A stretch of DNA of 48,432 nucleotides from an uncultured Flavobacterium sp. (GCF_946479975.1 NZ_CAMLIX010000007.1:1-48432), one strand, 5' to 3'; counted from the stretch's first letter, positions 27,880 through 37,356 are shown. Program-made: numbers and translations. The notes: a model not told the origin generated them from the sequence alone.

Positions 27880-29022
27880 ATGAGTAACACTACAAAAGGA
27901 AGATTAATTTCTTTAGATGCATTGCGCGGATTTGTGATGTTTTGGATTATGAGCGGCGAACATATTGTTCATGCTCTGGCCAAAGCGGCTCCAATTCCTG
28001 TTTTTGTCTGGATGTCATCGCAATTGCATCATGCAGAATGGAATGGTATTACGTTCTATGACATGATTTTTCCTGTGTTTTTGTTTGTTGCCGGCGTTTC
28101 GATGCCGTTTTCTTTCGAAAAGAAAATGCAGCAGGCAGGAGTAAAATCTCCAAACGATTTACCAAAAGAAGAAAAGCGAAAAATATATATTTCTATGTTA
28201 AGAAGAACCTGTATTTTACTGGTTCTAGGATTTGTAGTAAATGGATTGTTGCGATTTGACGGTTTCGATCAGACGCGTTTTGCAAGTGTTTTGGGAAGAA
28301 TTGGATTGGCTTGGTTTTTTGCCGGAATCATCTTTTTGAATTTTGATTTTAAAAAACAATTAATCTGGTTTTTCGGGATTTTAATTGGCTATTTCATCGC
28401 AATGAAATTTATTCCAGTTCCAGATTTTGGAGCAGGAGTTTTAACCAAAGAAGGTTCATTAGAAGGGTATATTGATCGTTTGTTTTTACCTGGAAGATTA
28501 CACAGCACGGTTTACGATCCAGAAGGAATATTTTCGACAATACCGGCAATTGCTACAGCTTTGCTTGGTGTTTTTGTTGGAACATTTTTAAAAGAAAAAT
28601 CTAAATTTTCAATACAAATCAAACTGCTAATAATGACTGCAACAGCTGTTGTTTTAATTATTGCGGGTTTAATTTGGGATCTTAGTTTTCCTATCAATAA
28701 ACATTTATGGACCAGTTCATTTGTGTGTTTTGTTGGTGGATTCAGTATTTTGTTTTTTGTCTTTTTTTATGTGATAATCGATTTGTTTGGTTTTCAGAAA
28801 TGGGCATTTCCGCTAATTTTAATCGGTTCGAATTCTATTTTAATTTACATCGCAGCAGAAGGTTTAATCGATTTTAAACACACAGCAGATTATGTTTTTG
28901 GCGGATTAATACATTTTACGCCTATTGTTTGGCAGCCGTTTTTTGTTGCTTCATCCGTAACTCTTGTACAGCTTATTTTACTGTACTTTTTATACAAAAG
29001 AAAATGGTTTCTAAAAATTTAG
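27880..29022 (+). CDS. Membrane acyltransferase, HGSNAT/DUF5009 type
   Basis: Polytopic inner-membrane protein of 380 aa with about ten hydrophobic segments. The N-terminal LISLDALRGFVMFWIMSGEH and FYDMIFPVFLFVAGVSMPFS are the signatures of the family that includes eukaryotic heparan-alpha-glucosaminide N-acetyltransferase (HGSNAT) and bacterial DUF5009/NagX-like proteins. HGSNAT passes an acetyl group from cytosolic acetyl-CoA across the membrane to terminal alpha-glucosamine, which NAGLU (GH89) then removes. A GH89 enzyme is encoded in this same locus, so acetylation of periplasmic GlcN is a reasonable role, but the substrate of the bacterial branch is inferred. The start codon abuts the inverted repeat at 27703-27879. 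Confidence 0.83.
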   Translation: MSNTTKGRLISLDALRGFVMFWIMSGEHIVHALAKAAPIPVFVWMSSQLHHAEWNGITFYDMIFPVFLFVAGVSMPFSFEKKMQQAGVKSPNDLPKEEKRKIYISMLRRTCILLVLGFVVNGLLRFDGFDQTRFASVLGRIGLAWFFAGIIFLNFDFKKQLIWFFGILIGYFIAMKFIPVPDFGAGVLTKEGSLEGYIDRLFLPGRLHSTVYDPEGIFSTIPAIATALLGVFVGTFLKEKSKFSIQIKLLIMTATAVVLIIAGLIWDLSFPINKHLWTSSFVCFVGGFSILFFVFFYVIIDLFGFQKWAFPLILIGSNSILIYIAAEGLIDFKHTADYVFGGLIHFTPIVWQPFFVASSVTLVQLILLYFLYKRKWFLKI

Positions 29023-29046
29023 AATCAATAATAAATAATATTTTTT

Positions 29047-29209
29047 AACACATAGAGAAATAGATTTATGACGAATTAAAATTTATAAAAGAGAATAAAA
29101 AGGAAACCAGTTTCTAACACATAGTCCCAATCCCAAAGCTTCGGGACGAGATGAATTGAAGCAAATGAAATGCCTCTATTCAATTTCTAAAACTATGTTC
29201 CTATGTGTT
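29047..29209. repeat. CATAG inverted-repeat element, copy C (rearranged centre)
   Basis: Ends AACACATAGAGAAATAG (29047-29063) and CTATGTTCCTATGTGTT (29193-29209). The left half of the central palindrome (ACACATAG, 29117) is followed not by its partner but by TCCCAATCCCAAAGCTTCGGGA (29125-29146), a different hairpin-like word. The asymmetric part GAAATGCCTCTA (29167) keeps the order of copies A and B. It starts 24 bases after the stop codon. Confidence 0.8.
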
Positions 29210-29263
29210 AAAACAATTTTCAGAATACATTTTACTTACTAACCACACCCTAACCACACTATT

Positions 29264-30901
29264 ATGAATGTATTACAAACCGCAGATTACATTGTTTTCT
29301 TTATTTACTTTGTAATTGTTACCACCTATGGAATGTACATTTACAGAAGCAAAAAAACTGCTGCAACAAGTTCAAATGAGTATTTCCTAGCCGAAGGATC
29401 GCTTACTTGGTGGGCAATTGGAGCTTCTTTAATCGCGTCAAATATTTCAGCAGAACACTTTATCGGCATGAGTGGTTCTGGTTTTGCAATCGGATTGGCG
29501 ATTGCGTCTTACGAATGGATGTCGGCTGCAACATTGATTATTGTCGCCATGTTTATTCTGCCAGTTTACCTGAAGAATAAAATATTTACAATGCCCCAGT
29601 TTTTAGCCAAAAGATACAGCGGTACAGTAAGTACGATTATGGCAATTATCTGGTTGTTGATTTATGTTTTTGTCAATCTTACTTCAATCATTTATTTAGG
29701 AGCTTTGGCTATTTCTTCGATTGCGCCTGTAAGTTTTCAGTTTTGCGTTATCGGTTTGAGTTTGTTCTCTGTAATCGTGACTTTAGGCGGCATGAAAGTA
29801 ATTGGATATACAGATATGTTTCAAGTTATCGTTTTAATTCTCGGCGGATTAGTAACGACTTATTTAGCTCTAACATTACTTTCGGATCAATTTGGTTTTG
29901 GAAAAGATGTTATAAAAGCACTTTCTATTATTGCAGATGAAGCTCCGGGACATTTACATATGATTTTAGACGAATCTAATCCGCATTATAATGAACTGCC
30001 GGGAATGTCGGTTATAGTTGGCGGTATGTTAATCAATAATTTGGCCTATTGGGGATGTAATCAATATATTGTGCAGAGAGCTTTAGGAGCCGATTTAAAA
30101 ACAGCGCGTAAAGGAATTTTATTTGCTGCTTTCTTAAAATTATTAGTTCCAATTATTGCCGTTTTACCTGGAATTGCCATGTTTGTGATGCACGAAAACG
30201 GAATGTTTCAACAGGAAATGGTAGATGCCGCTGGAGTTTTAAAACCAGATCATGCGTATCCAACTTTAATGAATTTACTTCCTGCGGGATTAAAAGGTGT
30301 GGCTTTAGCCGCTTTAACTGCAGCAATTGTGGCTTCTTTGGCAGGAAAAGCCAATAGTATTTCGACTATTTTTTCATTAGATATTTATAAAAAATATTTC
30401 AACTCGCAGGCATCAGAAAAGAAATTGGTTCGTACAGGAAGATTGTGCGTTGTAGTTTGTATGATTATCGCAGCCATTGTTGCTCCGTCATTAAAATCAT
30501 TAGATCAGGCATATCAGTTTATTCAGGAATACGTTGGATTCTTTTCACCTGGAGTTTTAGCCATTTTCTTGTTGGGAATGTTCTGGAAAAAAACAACACC
30601 AACAGCTGGACTTGCAGGTGCGTTATTGACCGTGCCATTGGCAGCAATATTAAAGTTTTTGCCAATGTGGACAGAAGGCGCATTCCCAGATTATCCGTTT
30701 TTAGACAGAATGACGATTGTTTTCTTCATTATTGTATTTATAATGGTCGGTATTAGTCTGGCAAATCCAGTTTCTGAAGAAGAAGCTAAAAAACATGAAA
30801 TTGAAGTAGATAAATCGATGTTCAAAGTTTCATCAGAGTTTATCGTGGGTTCATTTATTATCTGCGGCGTTTTAGTTGCTTTGTATACTGTTTTCTGGTA
30901 A
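29264..30901 (+). CDS. Sodium:solute symporter, SSS (SLC5) family
   Basis: Inner-membrane Na+-coupled transporter, 545 aa, about 13-14 transmembrane segments, the usual SSS size. Typical features: YFLAEGSLTWWAIGASLIASNISAEHFIGMSGSGFA after the first helix (about residues 44-79), the NLAYWGCNQYIVQRAL segment of TM6-7 (about 259-274) and the KGVALAALTAAIVASLAGKANSISTIFSLD segment carrying the Na+ site (about 345-375). The last feature places it in the SGLT-like branch that takes sugars or inositol, compared with SLC5A3, which carries myo-inositol. In this setting the cargo may be myo-inositol, galactose or glucuronate, and sequence does not decide between them. Confidence 0.9.
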   Translation: MNVLQTADYIVFFIYFVIVTTYGMYIYRSKKTAATSSNEYFLAEGSLTWWAIGASLIASNISAEHFIGMSGSGFAIGLAIASYEWMSAATLIIVAMFILPVYLKNKIFTMPQFLAKRYSGTVSTIMAIIWLLIYVFVNLTSIIYLGALAISSIAPVSFQFCVIGLSLFSVIVTLGGMKVIGYTDMFQVIVLILGGLVTTYLALTLLSDQFGFGKDVIKALSIIADEAPGHLHMILDESNPHYNELPGMSVIVGGMLINNLAYWGCNQYIVQRALGADLKTARKGILFAAFLKLLVPIIAVLPGIAMFVMHENGMFQQEMVDAAGVLKPDHAYPTLMNLLPAGLKGVALAALTAAIVASLAGKANSISTIFSLDIYKKYFNSQASEKKLVRTGRLCVVVCMIIAAIVAPSLKSLDQAYQFIQEYVGFFSPGVLAIFLLGMFWKKTTPTAGLAGALLTVPLAAILKFLPMWTEGAFPDYPFLDRMTIVFFIIVFIMVGISLANPVSEEEAKKHEIEVDKSMFKVSSEFIVGSFIICGVLVALYTVFW

Positions 30902-30913
30902 GATTTTGGAATT

Positions 30914-31089
30914 TGCCACCAAGGCACAAAGTCGCAAAGTTTTTTTTAAAAGAAAGTTTAGAAGGAAAACTTTGTGTCTATTCAACTTTGTGAGATTAAT
31001 TAAAAAAGCTTAAGAAATTGCTCTAAAAAAACAAGTTTACTGAAATAAAATTAAAGAAAAGAACTTAGCGACTTTGTGTCTTTGTGGCA
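30914..31089. repeat. Long inverted repeat with CACAAAGTCGC arms
   Basis: Arms TGCCACCAAGGCACAAAGTC... (30914-30941) and ...GACTTTGTGTCTTTGTGGCA (31062-31089) match at 25 of 28 positions as inverted copies. Inner words ACTTTGTGTCTATTCAACTT (30969) repeat the arm sequence. It begins 12 bases after the symporter stop codon and ends 18 bases before the GH28 start codon. Confidence 0.85.
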
Positions 31090-31107
31090 CAAAAAAAATT
31101 AAAAAAT

Positions 31108-32547
31108 ATGAAAAAGAAATCTATAATTGCGATACTTACATTCTGTATTTCACTGACTATTTCAGCACAGAAAATCTACGATATTAAAAAGTACGGAGCA
31201 AAAGGAGACGGAAAAACCAATGATGCGGCAGCAATTCAAAAAGCAATTGATGCTTGCAGCAAAACGGGTGGAAGAGTTTTAGTTCCGGCGCCGTTTACTT
31301 TTTTATCTGGACCAATAGATGTAAAATCAAAAGTAGATTTGCATATTGAATCTGGCGCTAAATTATTGGCAAGTCCAGATGAAAAATTATATACAAAAAG
31401 TGCGTTCAGAACTAATCCGGGCGAAGGAACGATTTGGATTGGCGGAGAAAATATTGAAGATTTCAGCATCAGCGGAAGCGGCAAAATAGACGGAAACGGA
31501 ATTTCTTTTATGGGAGCAGAAGAAGATGACGCATATGTTTTGAAACCCTTTAATGTCTTAGATCCAAGACCTCACGTTTTGACGATTATTGGAGGAAAAA
31601 ATATCAGAATAAAAGATGTTCATATCGGGAATTCGGCTTATTGGACCGTGCATTTAATTGGTTGTAATGATGTTGTAATCAGCGGAATTACTTTGTTGAA
31701 TAGTTTAAAAGTTCGTAACAGTGACGGAATCGATTTGGATCATTCTAAAAATGTGAGAATCAGCGATTGTTATATCGAAAGCGGTGACGATTGTATTTGT
31801 TTGAAAAACAGAAGAGAGTTTGAAGAATTTGGTGCCTGCGAAAATATTACCGTTACTAATTGTACCATGACCAGTAGCAGCTGCGCGATTAAAATTGGTT
31901 CAGAAAATATGGATGCGATCAGACAAGTAGTTATCAATAATTGCATCATTAAAAACAGCAACCGTGCTTTAGGAATTCAAAACAGAGATGAAGGAACGGT
32001 AAGCGATGTTATTTTTTCTAATATTATTATTGAAAGCAAATTAAACACTGATACGTGGTGGGGAAAAGCAGAACCAATTTATGTAACGGCTTTTAGCAGA
32101 GCAAAAGGAAATCATAAAGATGCAAACTGGCGTTTTCCAAAAGGAGCAACAGAAGGAAAAGTAGGCGAAATCAAAAATATCTATTTCAATAACATTCAAT
32201 GTACAGGAGAAAACGGTGTTTTTGTAAGCGGCGAATCAAAAGATAAAATCAAGAATATTGTTTTTGAAAACGTGAGTGTATATATGGATAAAACGACTTC
32301 TTTTGCTGGAGGCGTGTACGATAGACGTCCTGCAAATGTAGAAGGTTTTGTGAAAGGAAGCACTTCAGGATTTTATTTTGATACCGCAGAAAGTATCAAA
32401 GTCCAGAACTGTACGGTACAATGGGGGAAAAATAAACCAGAATATTATAAATATGCTGTAGAAAGCAAAAATATAGATAATTTAAAAGTCATCAATTTAG
32501 ATGGAGAAGCTGCTTTTCCAAATAAATACGAGGCAGTTAAGAAGTAA
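31108..32547 (+). CDS. Glycoside hydrolase GH28, second copy
   Basis: Parallel beta-helix GH28, 479 aa from the ATG at 31108. An in-frame GTG at 31084 lies inside the inverted repeat and is rejected, because the ATG gives a normal signal peptide (cleavage after ISA near residue 20). Motifs: YGAKGDGKTNDAAAIQKAID, NSDGIDLD with Asp206, and SGDDCICLKN with Asp227/Asp228. As in the first GH28, the GHG histidine is missing (SSSCAIKIGSENMDAI) and RIK is replaced by RALGIQNR. It differs strongly from the first GH28 outside the motifs, so the two are not a recent duplication. Probably periplasmic and acting on an uronate-containing or side-chain linkage; substrate unknown. Confidence 0.88.
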   Translation: MKKKSIIAILTFCISLTISAQKIYDIKKYGAKGDGKTNDAAAIQKAIDACSKTGGRVLVPAPFTFLSGPIDVKSKVDLHIESGAKLLASPDEKLYTKSAFRTNPGEGTIWIGGENIEDFSISGSGKIDGNGISFMGAEEDDAYVLKPFNVLDPRPHVLTIIGGKNIRIKDVHIGNSAYWTVHLIGCNDVVISGITLLNSLKVRNSDGIDLDHSKNVRISDCYIESGDDCICLKNRREFEEFGACENITVTNCTMTSSSCAIKIGSENMDAIRQVVINNCIIKNSNRALGIQNRDEGTVSDVIFSNIIIESKLNTDTWWGKAEPIYVTAFSRAKGNHKDANWRFPKGATEGKVGEIKNIYFNNIQCTGENGVFVSGESKDKIKNIVFENVSVYMDKTTSFAGGVYDRRPANVEGFVKGSTSGFYFDTAESIKVQNCTVQWGKNKPEYYKYAVESKNIDNLKVINLDGEAAFPNKYEAVKK

Positions 32548-32685
32548 TCCAAGTTTAGAGCGTATCTGTATTTACAAAAGTCACGATAAACCTTTATGAT
32601 GTGATACTTTTTCAAACTTTTAAAGGGGATTTTAAAGAGATAAATTAATATATTGCAAGTATATTCTCAATATAAATTTAATACA

Positions 32686-34665
32686 ATGAAAAGAAACGTA
32701 ATTTCAACACTAATCTTAGGAGGTTTGTTGTTTAGTAGTATTTATGGAAATGCTCAAAAAGCGATTTTAGAGGTCGATGCTTCCAAAACTATTACTAAAA
32801 TTCAGCCAACGATGTTTGGTTTGTTTTTTGAAGATATCAATTTTGCTGCAGATGGCGGACTATACGCTGAAATGATTAAAAACCGATCTTTTGAATTTGA
32901 AAAACCTTTGATGGGATGGGAGCAGCCTAATACCAATAGATCTTCATTAAATAAAGAATCAGGATTTGCGCTTCCTATTAATACGACTACGACTAATACT
33001 AATTTTTGCAGGGTAGAAATTTATAATGCAAAAAATTATGCTTTAATAAACGAAGGCTTTAGAGGAATGGGAGTGAAGAAAGATGCGAAATACAATCTTT
33101 CATTAAAAGCGGCCAATCATGATGGAGCAATCAAAAAAATCATTGTTCAATTAATAGATAAGAATCAAAAAGTAATTGGAGAAACGAGCATTGTTCCAAA
33201 ATCAGAGCAATGGACAAATTATACTGCACAATTTACAGCAACTCAAACCGAGGCAAAAGCAAAGCTTAAAATTACGTTTGAAGGAACAGGAATTATAGAT
33301 TTAGATATGATTTCGTTATTTCCAGAAGATACTTGGAAAGGTAGAAAAAACGGACTTCGTAAAGATCTTGTACAACTTTTATATGATGTAAAACCGGGTT
33401 TCTTACGTTTTCCAGGTGGCTGTATTGTAGAAGGAAGAACACTTTCAGATCGTTATCAATGGAAAAAATCTGTTGGAAATGTAGAAGACAGAAAAACGAT
33501 GATGAACCGCTGGAATGTGGAATTCAACCACAAATTAACTCCAGATTATTTTCAAAGTTTCGGATTAGGATTTTTTGAATATTTTCAGCTTTCAGAAGAT
33601 ATTGGTGCAGAACCGCTTCCAATTTTAAGCTGCGGAATGGCGTGTCAATACAACACAGGAGAATTGGCTCCGATGGATGAACTAGATCCGTATATTCAGG
33701 ATGCTTTAGATTTGATTGAATTTGCAAACGGCGATGTTACTACAAATTGGGGAAAAATCCGTTCTGATATGGGACATCCAAAACCATTTAACTTAAAATA
33801 TATTGGAGTAGGAAATGAGCAATGGGGAGAAGCTTATATTGAAAGATATAAAGTTTTTGAAAAAGCTATAAAAGCAAAATATCCAAAAATTATAATTGTA
33901 TCAGGAGCTGGACCTTCTCCAAAAGGCGAGCATTTTGATTATGCAATGAAAGAACTTAAAAAACTAAATGCAGAATTGGTTGACGAACATTACTACGAAA
34001 GTCCAAAATGGTTTAGAGAAAATGCAGGCCGTTATGATAATTATGATAGAAAAGGTCCAAAAATATTTGCAGGAGAATATGCAGCGCAAAGTGTTTCTGG
34101 AGCGAATCCGAATAATAGAAACAATTGGGAATGTGCTTTTTCTGAAGCCGCTTTTATTACTGGTTTAGAAAGAAATGCAGAAGTGGTTCAGCTAACTTCT
34201 TACGCGCCTTTGATGGCTCACGAAGATGCTTGGCAATGGACTCCAGATATGATTTGGTTCAATAATTTAGAATCGTATGGTTCTGCCAATTATTATGTAC
34301 AGCAATTGTTTTCAACCAATAAAGGAACAGATTTATTAAGCATTACTAAGGATGGCAAAGCTTTAATAGGTCAGAATGATTTATATGCATCGGCAGTAAA
34401 AGACGTCAACACTAAAGAATTAATTGTAAAAGTTGTTAATACCGCTGCTACAAGTCAGGACGTTACTATCGATTTGAAAGGGGCAAAATTAGGTTCAAAA
34501 GGAACATTGATAAGATTAGCAAGTTCCAGTACACAAGACGAAAATACATTTGCAGATCCTAAAAAAATCACTCCAAAACAAAGTGAATATAAAGTAGCAA
34601 AAGGAAAACAAGATTTGAATCTTCCAGCTTATTCAGTAACGGTTTTAAAATTGAAAATGAACTAA
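32686..34665 (+). CDS. Alpha-L-arabinofuranosidase, GH51
   Basis: Retaining exo-alpha-L-arabinofuranosidase, 659 aa from the ATG at 32686. An in-frame TTG at 32653 would add 11 residues before a normal signal peptide and is rejected. The signal is cleaved near residue 24 (after GNA). Layout: N-terminal FGLFFEDINFAADGGLYAEMI, an inserted carbohydrate-binding-like beta domain (about 80-215), the catalytic barrel with FLRFPGGCIVEG, acid/base Glu378 in VGNEQWG and nucleophile Glu464 in AGEYAAQ, and a C-terminal beta domain. Release of arabinose fits arabinan, arabinogalactan or arabinosylated glycoprotein. Its 5' gap of 138 bases shows no repeat and no recognised operator. Confidence 0.93.
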   Translation: MKRNVISTLILGGLLFSSIYGNAQKAILEVDASKTITKIQPTMFGLFFEDINFAADGGLYAEMIKNRSFEFEKPLMGWEQPNTNRSSLNKESGFALPINTTTTNTNFCRVEIYNAKNYALINEGFRGMGVKKDAKYNLSLKAANHDGAIKKIIVQLIDKNQKVIGETSIVPKSEQWTNYTAQFTATQTEAKAKLKITFEGTGIIDLDMISLFPEDTWKGRKNGLRKDLVQLLYDVKPGFLRFPGGCIVEGRTLSDRYQWKKSVGNVEDRKTMMNRWNVEFNHKLTPDYFQSFGLGFFEYFQLSEDIGAEPLPILSCGMACQYNTGELAPMDELDPYIQDALDLIEFANGDVTTNWGKIRSDMGHPKPFNLKYIGVGNEQWGEAYIERYKVFEKAIKAKYPKIIIVSGAGPSPKGEHFDYAMKELKKLNAELVDEHYYESPKWFRENAGRYDNYDRKGPKIFAGEYAAQSVSGANPNNRNNWECAFSEAAFITGLERNAEVVQLTSYAPLMAHEDAWQWTPDMIWFNNLESYGSANYYVQQLFSTNKGTDLLSITKDGKALIGQNDLYASAVKDVNTKELIVKVVNTAATSQDVTIDLKGAKLGSKGTLIRLASSSTQDENTFADPKKITPKQSEYKVAKGKQDLNLPAYSVTVLKLKMN

Positions 34666-34680
34666 TTTATTGTGAAATTT

Positions 34681-34822
34681 AAACACATAGAGACATAGTT
34701 TTTAGAGTCATAAAAAAGGCGTTTCACTTTCATTAATGCACATAGCTATATAGCTATGTGTGAGAAACGAGTTTCTTTTAATTCCCTTTTTTACAGTAGA
34801 AAAGTCTATGTTTCTATGTGTT
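34681..34822. repeat. CATAG inverted-repeat element, copy D (opposite orientation)
   Basis: Ends AAACACATAGAGACATAG (34681-34698) and CTATGTTTCTATGTGTT (34806-34822). The centre is a perfect 22-base palindrome at 34739-34760 (CACATAGCTAT and its inverse). The asymmetric part reads AAGGCGTTTCACTTTCAT (34717), the reverse complement of the matching part of copy A, so this copy is inverted relative to A-C. It starts 15 bases after the GH51 stop codon. Confidence 0.88.
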
Positions 34823-34864
34823 GAAAAATAATATTAAATACATTTAATTATTAATTAAAAATAT

Positions 34865-37333
34865 ATGCTTCATCATTTTTTAAAAAAGGGGTTTATACTA
34901 GTGTCTGTAATAACTGGATTTTGCGGTTATGCACAAGATTTAAAACTGCAATACAATCAGCCTGCTGTTGAATGGACAGAAGCACTCCCAATTGGAAATG
35001 GTACGCTTGGCGCCATGGTTTTTGGAAGAGTTGATTCTGAATTAATTCAGCTGAATGAAGCTACTTTGTGGAGCGGAGGTCCTGTGCAGAAAAATACAAA
35101 TCCTGATGCGTTTAAAAATCTGGCTTTAATTAGAGAAGCGCTTACAAAAGAGGATTTTGAAAAAGCGTATGACTTGACTAAAAATATGCAGGGCGCGTAC
35201 AGCGAAAGTTATATGCCATTGGGAGATTTGATTTTGAATCAGGATTTTGGAGGGAAAAAACCAGATTCGTATAACAGAAGTCTGGATATTCAAACCGGAT
35301 TAGCAGTCACAAATTTTAAAGTTGACGGCGTAAATTATAAAAGAGAAATCTTTGCATCTGCGCCTGCGCAATGTATTGTTATAAAACTTTCGGCAGATCA
35401 ATTAAAGAAACTTTCAATTACAATTGATGCAGCGAGTCTTTTAAAAAATCAAAAATCAGTACAAAATCAAGCGCTGGTTTTAAATGGTAAAGCACCTTCG
35501 CACTCAGATCCAAGCTATATTGATTACAATAAAGAACCAGTTGTTTATGAAGATCCGACGGGCTGTAGAGGAATGCGTTTTGAATTGATTATTAAACCAA
35601 TTGTAAAAGACGGACAAATAACTTCTGAAGGAAATAAATTAGTTATAAAAAATGCTTCTGAAATTCTACTTTTCGTTTCGGCTGCAACCAGTTTTAACGG
35701 ATCTGATAAATGTCCAGACAGTCAGGGAAAAGACGAGCATAAATTTGCTGAAGCTCCAATTAAAAAAGCGGTTGTTAAAAAATACGATGTTTTATTAAAA
35801 GAACATACAGCCGATTTTCAAAAATTCTTCAATAGAGTTTCTTTACAATTGAATGAGAAAGAAACAAAGAAATCGAATTTAGCAACTGATATTCGATTAG
35901 AAGAATATGCAAAAGGAGAAAAAGATGCAGGATTAGAAGCCTTATTTTTTCAGTACGGACGTTATTTGTTAATTTCATGTTCGCGTACGCACAATGCGCC
36001 AGCCAATTTACAAGGAATTTGGAACAACAAACTTCGTGCACCTTGGAGCAGTAATTACACCACAAACATTAATGTACAGATGAATTATTGGCCTGTAGAA
36101 TCAGGAAATTTATCTGAATTGTTTTTTCCGTTGAATGATTTTATTAAAAACGTTTCTGTAACCGGAGCAGAAACTGCCAAAAGTTATTACCATGCAAAAG
36201 GCTGGGTTTTACATCATAACTCAGATATTTGGGCAATGACCAATCCTGTTGGTGATTTTGGAAAAGGAGATCCAATGTGGGCTAATTGGTACATGGGATC
36301 CAATTGGTTAAGCAGACATTTATGGGAACATTATCAATATACAGGAGACAAGGAATATTTGAAGAAAGTTTATCCAATTATAAAAGGTGCGGCCGAATTT
36401 AGTTTAGACTGGCTTCAAAAAGATAAAAACGGTTACTTGGTTACAATGCCTTCGACTTCTCCTGAAAATAAATATTTTTATGATGGAAAAAAGCAGGGAA
36501 CAGTTACTACCGCTTCGACTATGGATCTCGGAATCATAAAAGATTTGTTTGAAAATACGATTGAAGCTTCTAAAATTTTAAATACCGATTTAGAGTTTAG
36601 ACAAACAGTCGATAAAGCAGCAAAAGAGATGTTTCCTTTTCAAATTGGAAGTAAAGGACAATTGTTAGAATGGTACAAAGATTTTGAAGAAGAAGATCCG
36701 CATCACAGACATACTTCGCATTTATATGCCTTGCATCCGGCAAATATAATTTCGCCGCTGAAAACACCAGAATTAGCTGCAGCTGCAAAGAAAACATTAG
36801 AACTTCGAGGCGATGACGGAACAGGCTGGAGTCTGGCTTGGAAAGTAAATATGTGGGCAAGACTTTTGGACGGAAATCATGCTTATAAATTATTCAAAAA
36901 TCAATTGCGATTGACCAAAGATAATGATCCAAAATACAGCAGACACGGTGGTTGTTATCCGAATTTGTTTGATGCGCATCCGCCTTTTCAAATTGACGGA
37001 AATTTTGCAGGAACTGCGGGCGTGATCGAAATGTTAATGCAAAGTCAGAATAAAGAAATACACCTGCTTCCTGCGCTTCCAGATGCATGGACAGACGGTG
37101 AAATAAAAGGGATCAACGCAAAAGGTAATTTTACTGTTGGCATACAATGGAATGCGGGTAAAATGAGTAAAACAACAATTATATCAAATAATGGAGGAAG
37201 CTGTAAAGTAAGGTCGGCTGAACCGTTTGTTATTGAAAAACTGAATATTAAAAGTGAAAAATCATCTATTGGATACACTGCGGTATTTGAGACTAAAAAA
37301 GGGACATCTTATACTATAGTTCCACAAAAATAG
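34865..37333 (+). CDS. GH95 alpha-L-fucosidase or alpha-L-galactosidase
   Basis: Inverting GH95 exo-glycosidase, 822 aa, with a signal peptide (cleavage near residue 23, after GYA). N-terminal beta domain with WTEALPIGNGTLGAMVFG and NEATLWSGGP, then an (alpha/alpha)6 barrel with TNINVQMNYWPVESGNLSEL (Asn401 and Asn403), the acidic cluster Glu608-Asp611 before HHRHTSHLYALHP, and Asp711 in QIDGNFAG. These match the Asn pair, Glu and Asp of the Bifidobacterium enzyme AfcA. Two residues before Asn401 is Thr399, where AfcA has His; as I recall, a Thr there marks GH95 alpha-L-galactosidases. The activity is therefore left open. Last gene of the + strand locus; a shared terminator follows. Confidence 0.9.
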   Translation: MLHHFLKKGFILVSVITGFCGYAQDLKLQYNQPAVEWTEALPIGNGTLGAMVFGRVDSELIQLNEATLWSGGPVQKNTNPDAFKNLALIREALTKEDFEKAYDLTKNMQGAYSESYMPLGDLILNQDFGGKKPDSYNRSLDIQTGLAVTNFKVDGVNYKREIFASAPAQCIVIKLSADQLKKLSITIDAASLLKNQKSVQNQALVLNGKAPSHSDPSYIDYNKEPVVYEDPTGCRGMRFELIIKPIVKDGQITSEGNKLVIKNASEILLFVSAATSFNGSDKCPDSQGKDEHKFAEAPIKKAVVKKYDVLLKEHTADFQKFFNRVSLQLNEKETKKSNLATDIRLEEYAKGEKDAGLEALFFQYGRYLLISCSRTHNAPANLQGIWNNKLRAPWSSNYTTNINVQMNYWPVESGNLSELFFPLNDFIKNVSVTGAETAKSYYHAKGWVLHHNSDIWAMTNPVGDFGKGDPMWANWYMGSNWLSRHLWEHYQYTGDKEYLKKVYPIIKGAAEFSLDWLQKDKNGYLVTMPSTSPENKYFYDGKKQGTVTTASTMDLGIIKDLFENTIEASKILNTDLEFRQTVDKAAKEMFPFQIGSKGQLLEWYKDFEEEDPHHRHTSHLYALHPANIISPLKTPELAAAAKKTLELRGDDGTGWSLAWKVNMWARLLDGNHAYKLFKNQLRLTKDNDPKYSRHGGCYPNLFDAHPPFQIDGNFAGTAGVIEMLMQSQNKEIHLLPALPDAWTDGEIKGINAKGNFTVGIQWNAGKMSKTTIISNNGGSCKVRSAEPFVIEKLNIKSEKSSIGYTAVFETKKGTSYTIVPQK

Positions 37334-37356
37334 ATTCTAATTTAGAAATAGAAAAG

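Noticed and set aside
31084..31107. GTG start for the second GH28, 24 bases upstream of the ATG
   Set aside because: The GTG lies in the right arm of an inverted repeat and would add a polar stretch before a normal signal peptide; the ATG at 31108 fits better.
32653..32685. TTG start for the GH51 gene
   Set aside because: The ATG at 32686 directly begins a standard signal peptide, and nothing supports the extra 11 residues.
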